This document shows, one piece after another, positions 8,469 to 16,365 of a DNA stretch of 64,000 nucleotides. The DNA is taken from assembly GCF_000426245.1 (NCBI RefSeq), contig NZ_AUEZ01000047.1, forward strand, positions 1-64,000, given 5' to 3'. The number at the start of each line of letters is the position of its first letter. The stretch's first letter is position 1. This DNA is from Bradyrhizobium sp. Ai1a-2 (GTDB lineage Bacteria > Pseudomonadota > Alphaproteobacteria > Rhizobiales > Xanthobacteraceae). The notes beneath the pieces were generated by a model that searched no databases, had not been told where the DNA came from, and saw nothing but the letters and a program-made list of their open reading frames with translations. The position numbers and the translations under genes were made by a program.

Positions 8469-9668
8469 CTACTCGTCGGTGAACTCGTCTTCCTCGTTGA
8501 CCTTGGCCTTGCGGCTGAACCAGGAGGACTTCTTGCCGCCGAGCGAGCCCGTCACATTCGGGTCACGCGAGGCGTAGGGGTTGCGCGAATTGGCGCGCGC
8601 GGCGATCTCCTCGCCGGAGACGGCGGCGGGCTCGCAGATGACGCGGCGGCTGGCGCGGCGCATCAGGTCAACGTGAATGTGATCGTAGTGGAAGCGGTTG
8701 GAGCCCGGCGCCAGCACGGTGTTGAACTGCTGGCAGGCCGCACCCTGGACGTCGCGCAAGAAGCCCTGCTCTTCCGGCAGTCCGCGCCAGCCATCCTTCA
8801 CCGAGATGCGGCGGCCATCGGCGAGCGTGAAGCCGGCGATGTCGAGCGCATTGCCGAAGGCGTGCTCGGAAATATGCGCGCTCGGATTGCCGTTCATGCC
8901 GCGGCAGGAATAGGCGGAGATCTGCTTGATCTCGACCACGCGCGCGCCGAACCAGCGCATGGCCGCGGGCTGCACGGAATCGGCAAGCCAGCGGTCGAGC
9001 ACAGAGACGATCGGACAAGCCAGCGTCGCGGTCGGCTTCAGCGCGACCGGGCCGACCGCGGTGACAGGATTGCCGCGCTCCGGCCCAAGCCGCGGCAGCG
9101 GCGCGGCTGCGCCCTGCGATGGCGAATAAGGTGCGGAACCACGGTCGCGCTGCGGATAGCCTTGCGGTGCGCCATAGGCCGGGCCGCCCGGTGGCTCCGG
9201 CGTCCCCTCCGCCGGCAAATCGATGTCGTCCTGGTGCGGCGCGACGCCCGGAGCGCTCAGCGAGATCGGCCCGTTCGACGGCGCACCATAGCCGGGCTGG
9301 CTTGCCGCCGGATTCGGATAAGGGGCCGGCCGCGGCGCCGGTTGCGGCGCGATCGGCCAGCGCGGCTGGCTGCGGGTTGAGCCGATATCGGCCGGCGGAC
9401 GCAAATCGTCGGCAAAGCCAAAACTCTGGCTGCTCTCGCCGAGCGCTGCGACCTTGAGCGGGAATTGCGCACCGCACGCGCCGGGACCCGTGATCGGGTC
9501 GATGCGCACGAGGTCCGGCCCTTCCCTGACCGCGCCGGATTTCAGGCAAGCGACTTCGGCCTCGGCCCGCCAGGGTTCACGCTCGGCCTGGAAGAAACCG
9601 CGACCGCAACCTGCCAGCGAAACAAGGACGACGGAGCCGACGAGATACAAACGAACTCCACGCGTCAT
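8469..9668 (-). CDS. Extensin-like family lipoprotein (M15-like zinc fold)
   Basis: This 399-residue protein starts with a lipoprotein signal (lipobox LAGC ending near residue 21) and has a long Pro/Gly/Gln-rich middle (about 75-190). It ends in an extensin-like C-terminal domain. That domain holds 'SEHAFGNALDIAGF' and 'FHYDHIHVDL', the His/Asp pattern of M15/VanY-like zinc peptidases, so a cell-wall peptidase role is plausible but unproven. An acidic tail rich in Glu/Asp ends the protein. It is alone on its strand between the ABC operon and a small stress peptide gene. Confidence 0.88.
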   Translation of the reverse strand: MTRGVRLYLVGSVVLVSLAGCGRGFFQAEREPWRAEAEVACLKSGAVREGPDLVRIDPITGPGACGAQFPLKVAALGESSQSFGFADDLRPPADIGSTRSQPRWPIAPQPAPRPAPYPNPAASQPGYGAPSNGPISLSAPGVAPHQDDIDLPAEGTPEPPGGPAYGAPQGYPQRDRGSAPYSPSQGAAAPLPRLGPERGNPVTAVGPVALKPTATLACPIVSVLDRWLADSVQPAAMRWFGARVVEIKQISAYSCRGMNGNPSAHISEHAFGNALDIAGFTLADGRRISVKDGWRGLPEEQGFLRDVQGAACQQFNTVLAPGSNRFHYDHIHVDLMRRASRRVICEPAAVSGEEIAARANSRNPYASRDPNVTGSLGGKKSSWFSRKAKVNEEDEFTDE

Positions 9669-9796
9669 GCGCGGCAGAGTCGGCGAATTTATTTAAAGAC
9701 TCTTCAACGCGTTGTTTTTACTTATCTTTAACCATACGGCCGCCGGCTCGGGACGGGCGCGCGCCGGACGGACAGCATCGCTGGCTTTTTCGGCGG

Positions 9797-9822
9797 GGAA
9801 CGGTTTGGTAAATTCACGCGTT
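9797..9822 (+). promoter_or_regulatory. EcfG-type general stress promoter
   Basis: GGAAC (9797-9801), a 17-base spacer and CGTT (9819-9822) match the alphaproteobacterial EcfG consensus exactly. The site lies 35 bases before the ATG of a 30-residue membrane peptide, with a GGGAG ribosome site in between. The match is seen in the sequence; sigma EcfG control follows from knowledge of the consensus. Confidence 0.75.
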
Positions 9823-9857
9823 CTGTGCGGGCAGGCGCAAACGCTGGGAGCGTTCTG

Positions 9858-9950
9858 ATGGCTATGAGTCTTCTCGTCAGCCGGCTGAGCGTCGTCGCCG
9901 CCTATGTTGCGCTCGCCTTTGTCGGCGCGATCGTGCTTGGCCTGTTGTAG
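9858..9950 (+). CDS. 30-residue single-helix membrane peptide
   Basis: The open frame encodes 30 residues, starting MAMSLLVSRLSVVAAY and ending in a hydrophobic run to GLL; almost the whole chain is one transmembrane helix. GGGAG lies 8 bases before the ATG. A perfect EcfG promoter lies upstream and a strong intrinsic terminator downstream, so it forms a complete stand-alone transcription unit. Promoter, ribosome site, terminator and hydrophobicity together make it a credible gene despite its size. Function is unknown; a stress-related membrane peptide is inferred. Confidence 0.7.
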   Translation: MAMSLLVSRLSVVAAYVALAFVGAIVLGLL

Positions 9951-9978
9951 GCTTCCCCTGATAAGCTGGATTGGACTT

Positions 9979-10010
9979 GCGCCCGGCGGTTCTTCCGCCG
10001 GGCGCTCAGT
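9979..10010 (+). terminator. Intrinsic terminator after the 30-residue peptide gene
   Basis: GCGCCCGGCGG (9979-9989), loop TTCTT, and the exact inverse CCGCCGGGCGC (9995-10005) form an 11-base-pair GC stem. A T-containing run follows. It lies 28 bases after the peptide's stop codon. Confidence 0.8.
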
Positions 10011-10029
10011 TTGATAACAGCGCGTTTGT

Positions 10030-10902
10030 GTGCAAGACCTGCGCTGCAATTGCAACGAGCGAACATCTCACTTGTCTTCGAAGCCTGAACGACCCGGCGT
10101 CGCCGACCAGACATTGCAACGCGCCGCGTTGGCGCTGCAGATGCAGCGGCCAGACGAGGCCGAGCGATTAGCGGCGGCGGTGCTCAAGGCGAACCGCGGC
10201 AACGTCGCGGCTGCGGCGCTGTTTGGCCGCGCGTTGATGCTGCAGAACCGCTTCGACGAGGCGATTGCGCCGTTACAGAAGGCCTCGCGCCGCGGCGACG
10301 ACCCCGCCGCCGAGACCCTGCTCGCGACCGCGCTCGCGGCCACCGGCCGGCGCGACGACGCACTCGATCTCCTGCGCCGCGTGATCACACGACGGCCCAC
10401 CTTCCCGCCGGCTTTCCTTGAATATGCCGGCCAGCTCGCATCGGGCGGAAAGATCGACGAGGCGATCGCCGCGCTCGAGCAGGGTCTTGCGCTAACGCCT
10501 GGAATCATCGAGCTGCAACTTCGTTTGGCGACGCTTTATATCGGCCGCAACAAGCGCGCCGAGGCGCGCGCGTTGCTGCAGCAGGCAGCAACTGCCGCGC
10601 CTGCGCGCCCCGACGTGCTGGCTGAACTTGCCCGCGTGATGGTGCTGGACGGCGACTACGCCGCGGCCGTCGCCATCTTCCGCCGCGCGCTTGCGCTGCG
10701 GCCGGACGATCCGCCAACGCGCGCCAATCTCGGCATCTGCCTGATGGAGATGGGCGAGCGCGCCGCGGGCGAGGCAAGCGTTCGTGAAGCCGCGCGCGGC
10801 AGGCCCGAGATGACGGGTCGCGCCATCATGTCGCTCGCTGCCGCCTCGCGCGGCCGCTTCTTCCTGCGCCCAAGCGCCGCGGTGAAATTTTTGACCGGCT
10901 AG
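10030..10902 (+). CDS. Tetratricopeptide-repeat protein
   Basis: The 290-residue frame is almost wholly helical TPR repeats, for example 'AERLAAAVLKANRGNVAAAALFGRAL', 'EAIAALEQGLALTP' and 'AAVAIFRRALALRPDDPPTRANLGICLMEMGE' (fragments of repeats at about 35-60, 145-160 and 215-250). Such proteins usually act as scaffolds. There is no signal peptide. The first ~25 residues are unlike a TPR, so the true start may be a downstream TTG near 10072. The C-terminal end runs up to a long intergenic repeat. Confidence 0.8.
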   Translation: MQDLRCNCNERTSHLSSKPERPGVADQTLQRAALALQMQRPDEAERLAAAVLKANRGNVAAAALFGRALMLQNRFDEAIAPLQKASRRGDDPAAETLLATALAATGRRDDALDLLRRVITRRPTFPPAFLEYAGQLASGGKIDEAIAALEQGLALTPGIIELQLRLATLYIGRNKRAEARALLQQAATAAPARPDVLAELARVMVLDGDYAAAVAIFRRALALRPDDPPTRANLGICLMEMGERAAGEASVREAARGRPEMTGRAIMSLAAASRGRFFLRPSAAVKFLTG

Positions 10903-11005
10903 AGCATTTTCGGTCCTGATTGAATCAGAACCGAAGCTCTAGATTCTTGTTTTGGCGCGTTTTCTTCACGCGAACCGGTATCCACTTCGCTCGAAAACGC
11001 TCTAG
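10900..11005. repeat. About 105-base intergenic repeat, copy 1
   Basis: The block has an internal hairpin (CGGTCCTGATTGAATCAGAACCG) cut here to its arms CGGT and TGATT/AATCA, then a conserved stretch including TCCACTTCGCTCGAAA, and ends CTCTAG. A second copy, about 80% alike by eye, lies at 19128-19233. Ends are marked by inverted AGAGC/GCTCT. It fills the whole space between convergent genes. Confidence 0.8.
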
Positions 11006-11012
11006 CGTCCAG

Positions 11013-13916
11013 TCAACGACTTGAGTCCTGCGCTTCGTCGGCTGATACAGTTTCGAGTATCGCGCGCGCAGACCGCAAATCCGCTGTCTCGAATCCCTCG
11101 GTGAACCGGCTATAGACCGGTGCGAGGACCTGCCTTGATTGTTCATGACGGCCTTGCGTTGCCATCAAGCGCGCGAGGCTGGTAGCGGCGCGCAATTCCC
11201 AGGCAGGAGCGCCCTGTTGCCTTGCCAACGCCAGGGCTCGCGAGAAGATCCGCGCGGCGGGCTCAGCTGCTGCACCCCCACTGTCCTGCAGCGTCAGCTC
11301 GCCCTTGATGCGAAGGAGCTCGGCAAAGCACCACAATTCCTCATCTCGCTCCGACTTGGCGAGCGCCAGCTCTATCGTGCCCGCTGCTTCCGCCATCTGG
11401 CCCGAATTCGCCAGCCCTTCAGCCAATATCCCGAGAAACTCGGGCGTGCGCATTGCCCAGCCCATCTCGATCAATGCGTCGATCGACGCGCGCAGGAGCC
11501 TGGAGCCGCTCCGGGCGTCGCCGCGTCTGATCAGCAGCACTCCGTTTAGACAACGGCCCCAATTGCTCCAGAACGTCAGCGCGCGGCTCCCCGCGAGATT
11601 GATCAGCGTTGCGATATGCCGTTCTGCAAGGGCCAGATCGCCAGACATCAGCGCGATCGGACATGATGCCTCGGCAAGGGCGTAGCAGAGCGACAATGTG
11701 TGACCACCTGCGCTGGCTTCGTCGAGGTTGGCTTGCGCTGCGGCCATTGCGTGTTCGGAAAGGCCCTGCACCCAGAGCACTCGCGCCAACATCGCGCGCG
11801 CAAGCACGCGCTGATCGAAATGAAATCGGCGGATGTGCTCCTGGCTCCGCGCAGGAGCATAGTTCTTCAATACATTCTCAAGGCAACTGCGCGCATTTGC
11901 CTGCTCGCCAAGATAGTGCAGCGCCGTTCCCATCAGCCTTTCGCCCACGAGCCGGTCGGCTGGCGCCGAGGCGCGGTCGGCCAGGTTCAGGAAGCGCTCG
12001 GCAAGCGCTCGCGCAATCCGGTTCTCGCCATTGTTGAATCGTTGCGTCCACATGCCCCAGAGCACGCGCAGTTGGTAATCGACATCGCCGAGCTGCTCGG
12101 CGATTGCCAATGCATTCGTGAATGCCGCATCGGTCTCCTGCTTCGGGCCGGCGGTGTTGAGAAGCGCGAAACCAAGCGCGGCGTGCAGTTGCATTGCTGC
12201 GCGCGACGCCGGAGGCAAGCCGGCGCGCAGGCTGGCAAGGGCAACGTTGACGCGACGACGGCACTCGGCGAGCAGCGACAATTGGAACCAAAGCCGTAAA
12301 AAGGCGACCGTAAGCGCCACTCCGATCGGAGCATCGCCTTCCGACGAGAAGGCCCAGTCCAACGCTGCACGTATGTTGTCGATTTCCTGAGCGTGCTGGG
12401 GCACGTCTTCAGCCGGCTCCGACAGCGCGGTCGATGTGGTCCCAGCCAGCAAGTCCCGAAAATACTCCGCATGGTGACGTGCCACCCTTTTGGCTTCACC
12501 ACTTTCGGCCAGTTTTTCGAGCGCGTAAGTCCGTGTTGTCTCAAGAAGGCGCCACCGGCCGGAAGGCTCCGACGCTTCCAAAACCACGAGGGACTTCAAG
12601 ACCAGGCTTGCAATACCTTCGAGCACAACAGACGCGGTCGCGTCGGTGTCCCCCATAACGGCGGTCGCGGCCTCGACTGTGAAGCCGCCTGCGAAAACAG
12701 ACAACCGCCGCAGCAGGGTTCGTTCCCAATCCGGCAGGAGCTCGTAGCTCCAGTCGAAGGTGGCACGCAAGGTTTGATGTCGCGGAAGAGCTGTTCGTCG
12801 ACCGGCAGTCAGCAGACTGAAGCAATCATTCAGCCCGTCCGCGATCTGCCGGATTCCGAGCGTCGCGGCGCGCGCCGCGGCAAACTCGATCGCAAGAGGG
12901 ATCCCGTCGAGATGCCGGCAGATCGATGCAATGAGCGGAAGGCTCTCTGTGCACGCCAGAAAGCCGGAGCCGAGGGCCATCAACCTGGCAACGAAAAGTC
13001 GAACGGCGCTGTACTCATTGATATCGGCCGCCTCTTCCGGAGGCGGCACATCCAGTGGCGGAACGCGGTAGACGTACTCACCTTCGATCCGCAGGATCTC
13101 CCGGCTAGTCGCCACTACGCATACATTCGGACACATGCGGATCATCGCTTCGGCGAAGCCGGCGGCGGCGGCAGCGAGATGCTCGCAGTTGTCGAGAACA
13201 AGAAGCAGTCGTTCTTCGTTGATGGCACGGGCAATGGACTCGACCGAAATCTCACGGCCCCCCAGCTCAAGGCCGAGGACGGACGCGACGGTAGATGGCA
13301 CGAGTGCGGGATCTGCCAGCGAGGCCAGTTCGACAAACCAGCAGTCGCCCGCCAAAGTCGGGAAAAGGCTACGCGCGACCTCCAGGGCCAGGACGCTTTT
13401 TCCAATCCCGCCCGGCCCGATCAAGGTCACCATCCGATAGGCGGACAAGACGTCCAGCAAGTGCTGCTTTGATGAGCTTCGGCCGATCAGGGCTGATCCC
13501 GCTACAGGCACATTGGTTCGATATGGCTGCTCCGGCTTCCGCTTCGACAGACCGTGCGGATGCGAAATTTCGGGCGCCTCCCGAACGGTCCAGGCGCCGA
13601 GCAGGCGATAGCCGCGACCGGAGACCGTCTTCAGCAAGCCTCTGTCGGCGCCAAGCGCCTTACGGATAGCAGAGATATGAAATTGGAGTGTGTTTTCCTC
13701 GACGACAGCGCCGGGCCACACATGATCCATGAGGTGGTATTTGCTGACGAGCTCCCCGCCTGCCCGAACCAGAACCTCGAGGATCTCGAACGCGCGGCTG
13801 CCGATCGGAACGGAGACACCTCGGGATCGCAACTCACGCCGGGCGAGATCAATCTCCCATCCATTCGATGCATAGACGGCTCGTGGGTGCTGTCCTGCCA
13901 CCTCACGGGTCTCCAT
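11013..13916 (-). CDS. Winged-helix regulator fused to NTPase and TPR-like domain
   Basis: This 967-residue protein is a one-component signal-integrating regulator. Residues 15-110 form an OmpR/PhoB-type winged helix ('AFEILEVLVRAGGELVSK', 'RGYRLLG'). Residues 160-430 form an NB-ARC/STAND-type NTPase with Walker A GPGGIGKS (167-174) and Walker B 'LLLVLDNCEHL' (near 238-247). The rest is helical, TPR-like and probably senses a ligand. The architecture resembles MalT/AfsR-like ATPases but with the DNA-binding domain at the N-terminus. It is divergent from a small secreted protein and an MBL-fold enzyme, its most likely targets. No upstream sensor kinase is present. Confidence 0.92.
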   Translation of the reverse strand: METREVAGQHPRAVYASNGWEIDLARRELRSRGVSVPIGSRAFEILEVLVRAGGELVSKYHLMDHVWPGAVVEENTLQFHISAIRKALGADRGLLKTVSGRGYRLLGAWTVREAPEISHPHGLSKRKPEQPYRTNVPVAGSALIGRSSSKQHLLDVLSAYRMVTLIGPGGIGKSVLALEVARSLFPTLAGDCWFVELASLADPALVPSTVASVLGLELGGREISVESIARAINEERLLLVLDNCEHLAAAAAGFAEAMIRMCPNVCVVATSREILRIEGEYVYRVPPLDVPPPEEAADINEYSAVRLFVARLMALGSGFLACTESLPLIASICRHLDGIPLAIEFAAARAATLGIRQIADGLNDCFSLLTAGRRTALPRHQTLRATFDWSYELLPDWERTLLRRLSVFAGGFTVEAATAVMGDTDATASVVLEGIASLVLKSLVVLEASEPSGRWRLLETTRTYALEKLAESGEAKRVARHHAEYFRDLLAGTTSTALSEPAEDVPQHAQEIDNIRAALDWAFSSEGDAPIGVALTVAFLRLWFQLSLLAECRRRVNVALASLRAGLPPASRAAMQLHAALGFALLNTAGPKQETDAAFTNALAIAEQLGDVDYQLRVLWGMWTQRFNNGENRIARALAERFLNLADRASAPADRLVGERLMGTALHYLGEQANARSCLENVLKNYAPARSQEHIRRFHFDQRVLARAMLARVLWVQGLSEHAMAAAQANLDEASAGGHTLSLCYALAEASCPIALMSGDLALAERHIATLINLAGSRALTFWSNWGRCLNGVLLIRRGDARSGSRLLRASIDALIEMGWAMRTPEFLGILAEGLANSGQMAEAAGTIELALAKSERDEELWCFAELLRIKGELTLQDSGGAAAEPAARIFSRALALARQQGAPAWELRAATSLARLMATQGRHEQSRQVLAPVYSRFTEGFETADLRSARAILETVSADEAQDSSR

Positions 13917-14062
13917 TAGTCAAACAACTTTTCAGAAATTCTCAGCACTGGCTCAGGGAATGGCACGCGAAAACACCTTAGACGCTTGTGCTGGCGGCGC
14001 GCAAGCGCTGGCCCTGAGCAGCTAGCAAGCGATCACGGATAAGGCAACGAGGACAGTCTCTC

Positions 14063-14371
14063 ATGCCGTGCATTCAGAGAATCGCAACGTTCACTCTCGG
14101 AGCAATCATGATGACCCAAGCTGCCGTTGCGAGCCCAAATGTCGCCACTGACCCAAATCTCGATCCGCGCGTCCGGGAATTCCTGATCCAGATCGACAAG
14201 GATCCGAGCCCGTTCTGGCAGCTTCCACAACCAAAGCCGCAGCAGATACTGACCGCTCTACAGAACCAGACGCCGGTCGATGTGTCAGGCGCCACAATCA
14301 CCGAGCGTATGATCACGCAGGGTGGCACCTACGTCTCGCCGCTGCGGGCGAGCCTCGACCAGCTCAAATGA
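14063..14371 (+). CDS. Small secreted protein, possible N-terminal remnant of an alpha/beta hydrolase
   Basis: The 102-residue product has a signal peptide (about residues 1-24). The short mature part contains 'DPRVREFLIQIDKDPSPFW' and 'QQILTALQNQTPVDVSG'. That pattern resembles the cap region found at the start of many secreted/esterase-type alpha/beta hydrolases, but no nucleophile elbow or hydrolase core follows. A GAGGA ribosome site precedes the ATG. It may be a functional small protein or a truncated hydrolase; the sequence cannot decide. It is the first gene divergent from the winged-helix regulator. Confidence 0.6.
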   Translation: MPCIQRIATFTLGAIMMTQAAVASPNVATDPNLDPRVREFLIQIDKDPSPFWQLPQPKPQQILTALQNQTPVDVSGATITERMITQGGTYVSPLRASLDQLK

Positions 14372-14402
14372 TTGCGCCGGCTGGTGCCGCGAGCTGTAGG
14401 AA

Positions 14403-14458
14403 GACAATCCCTACATCTTCTCAACCGAAGGCCCGCGCTGTCGAGGACAATCCCTACA
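14403..14458 (+). repeat. 13-base direct repeat in a spacer
   Basis: GACAATCCCTACA occurs at 14403-14415 and again at 14446-14458, 43 bases apart, in the non-coding stretch between the small secreted protein and the MBL-fold gene. It may mark a past duplication or deletion, or act as a regulatory direct repeat. Confidence 0.6.
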
Positions 14459-14589
14459 AGTCGCACGGTCACCCAACGCATTGGATGCTGGATTCCGAAT
14501 TTTGGTCTTGTGATTGGCGAGCTTCGTTCCAACTACGCCGATGTAATCGCGCCACCTTGAAAGCCCATCCAATACATGAGGAATCTCCG

Positions 14590-15573
14590 ATGCCCTTGCG
14601 TACCCCGCTGTCACGCCGCGGCTTCTGCACCTGCTGCGCCGTCGTCGCCACCGCCTTCGCAACCAACCGTGGTTGGCTGAAGCCTGATGAGGCCTACGCC
14701 GAGTCACGCAACATCGTCGATACGATCCGCGACGCCGCCGCGACGATGCCCCTCCAGGTCCACAAGCTGCGTGGCAATGTGACGGTGCTCGAAGGCTCCG
14801 GCGGTAATATCGCGGTTCTCACCGGCGACGACGGCAAGCTGTTCGTCGATGCCGGCATTACCCCGACACGGCCGCGCATCCTGGAGGCGGTCAACAGCCT
14901 TAGCCGCGATCCGATCAAGCACCTGATCAACACCCACTGGCACTTCGACCATACGGACGGCAATCAGTGGCTAAACGAGGAAGGCGCTGCCATTCTGGCG
15001 CACGAGAACACGCATAAGCATTTGCTGACTGCCCAGAGGGTTGAGGACTGGGACTACAATTTTCCTTCGCCGCCCTTGGCCGCGGTGCCGACCGAGGTGT
15101 TCGCTTCGGAAAAACGCCTCAGCCTCAATCGCTCCACCCTCGATCTGAAGCACTATAGCCCCGCGCATACGGACAGCGACATCTCGGTCCGCTTCGCTGA
15201 GGCTGATATCCTCCATTGCGGAGACACCTATTGGAACGGCTTCTATCCGTTCATCGACTATTCGACCGGTGGCAACATCGACGGGATGATCCGGGCGACC
15301 GAGCAGAACATCGCCGCCACCAGCGGCGAGACCATCGTCATTCCCGGCCACAACATGCCGGGCCAAGCCAGCGCCGTGAGCAACAAGGACGAGTTGATCG
15401 GCTATCGCGATATGCTCGTCTCCATCAGGGAGAAGGTCACAACGCTCAAGCGTTCGGGCCGCTCGCTCGATGAGACCATCGCAGCCAAGCCAACCGAGCA
15501 GTTCGACGCGAAATGGGGCCAGTTCCTGATCACGCCGGCCTTGTTCACCAGGCTGGTCTACGAGGGCGTCTGA
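14590..15573 (+). CDS. Tat-exported metallo-beta-lactamase-fold hydrolase
   Basis: This 327-residue enzyme has a twin-arginine signal (SRRGF at 8-12, then CCAVVATAFA). The zinc motif HWHFDH has H116, H118, D120 and H121, and later ligands lie in 'PAHTDSD', 'LHCGDTYW' and 'IPGHNMPG'. The fold and motif are those of broad MBL hydrolases such as SoxH-like and lactonase-like enzymes, so it should act in the periplasm on an unknown substrate. The start at 14590 has GAGGAA before it; the longer frame would bury the Tat signal. A DsrE-like gene follows after 82 bases. Confidence 0.9.
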   Translation: MPLRTPLSRRGFCTCCAVVATAFATNRGWLKPDEAYAESRNIVDTIRDAAATMPLQVHKLRGNVTVLEGSGGNIAVLTGDDGKLFVDAGITPTRPRILEAVNSLSRDPIKHLINTHWHFDHTDGNQWLNEEGAAILAHENTHKHLLTAQRVEDWDYNFPSPPLAAVPTEVFASEKRLSLNRSTLDLKHYSPAHTDSDISVRFAEADILHCGDTYWNGFYPFIDYSTGGNIDGMIRATEQNIAATSGETIVIPGHNMPGQASAVSNKDELIGYRDMLVSIREKVTTLKRSGRSLDETIAAKPTEQFDAKWGQFLITPALFTRLVYEGV

Positions 15574-15655
15574 TATCCCTCAGCGCCAGGACCATTGCTA
15601 GCACGCTTGGCTTCCCTGGAAGCACGGCAAGCCCAAACCCGGTAGGAGCCTTGAC

Positions 15656-16093
15656 ATGTCCGCGCTCGAAAAGCCGCTTCACATCGACATCCCCGTAAAG
15701 CTGTCGGATGTGAAGATCGTATTCAGTATCGGCGCCCTGCAGTTCGAGGGAGACCTTCCGGCATCGATCTTCCACATGCAGCTTATCAAGGGTGACATCG
15801 CGGATTGGAATGCCCGGTCCGAAGTGATCGCTGTGTTTCACACCAACGCCGGTCACGTCACGTTGCATGACGGTGCGTACAACACCGACCGGAACATCGC
15901 GACCGGAAATCCCTACAAGGAGCTCGTCGCCGACCTTCAGAAGCGCGGCGTTCAGATCGAGCTATGCGGCGCGACCGCGCGCGCTCATAACTGGGGCAAC
16001 GCCGATCTCTTGCCCGACATCAGGGTCAATACGGATGCCATGGCGCGCCTCACGCAGCTCGTCCAGGCAGGGTACGTGAAGATCACTGAGTAG
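15656..16093 (+). CDS. DsrE/DsrF-like family protein
   Basis: This 145-residue cytoplasmic protein ends each half with patterns of the DsrE-like fold. 'EVIAVFHTNAGHVTLHDGAYN' starts near residue 56 (only part given), and 'LQKRGVQIELCGATAR' contains the single conserved Cys, C104, which in this family can carry sulfur. There is no signal peptide, while the MBL enzyme encoded before it is exported. A TAGGAG ribosome site precedes the ATG and a 13-base-pair hairpin follows the stop. Sulfur relay is a family-based inference. Confidence 0.85.
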   Translation: MSALEKPLHIDIPVKLSDVKIVFSIGALQFEGDLPASIFHMQLIKGDIADWNARSEVIAVFHTNAGHVTLHDGAYNTDRNIATGNPYKELVADLQKRGVQIELCGATARAHNWGNADLLPDIRVNTDAMARLTQLVQAGYVKITE

Positions 16094-16096
16094 GCA

Positions 16097-16126
16097 GGAA
16101 GGCAGAGCACACTTGCTCTGCCTTCC
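16097..16126 (+). terminator. Strong hairpin after the DsrE-like gene
   Basis: GGAAGGCAGAGCA (16097-16109), loop CACT and the exact inverse TGCTCTGCCTTCC (16114-16126) begin 4 bases after the stop. No T-run follows, so it may act as an mRNA 3' stabiliser or a factor-assisted terminator. Confidence 0.6.
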
Positions 16127-16194
16127 TCAACGCGGTTGGTTTGGACCAGAAGGCGATTTCAGGCAGCCTGTGATGCGCAAGACACAGCTGCTTC

Positions 16195-16209
16195 TTAGAA
16201 TAATTCCAA
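16195..16209. promoter_or_regulatory. Candidate iron control element (Irr/ICE box)
   Basis: TTAGAATAATTCCAA lies about 156 bases before the siderophore-receptor start. The Bradyrhizobium ICE motif is an inverted repeat of the form TTAGAA-N3-TTCTAA; this site has a perfect left half and one mismatch in the right. Position upstream of an iron-uptake gene supports it. Binding by Irr is inferred. Confidence 0.5.
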
Positions 16210-16365
16210 TCAATACTGATTTCCCTTCGCTCTCCCCCTGCCAGAGCAAATTCGAACTATTCAAAATTTCAGAGGTGGAATTGCACCGCTCTCATCGTGT
16301 TCAAGTGTTGGTCGCCGCGCGCCTCGAGGCGCGCGGCCAACAACGTTCTTGGGGCACAGAAAAAA

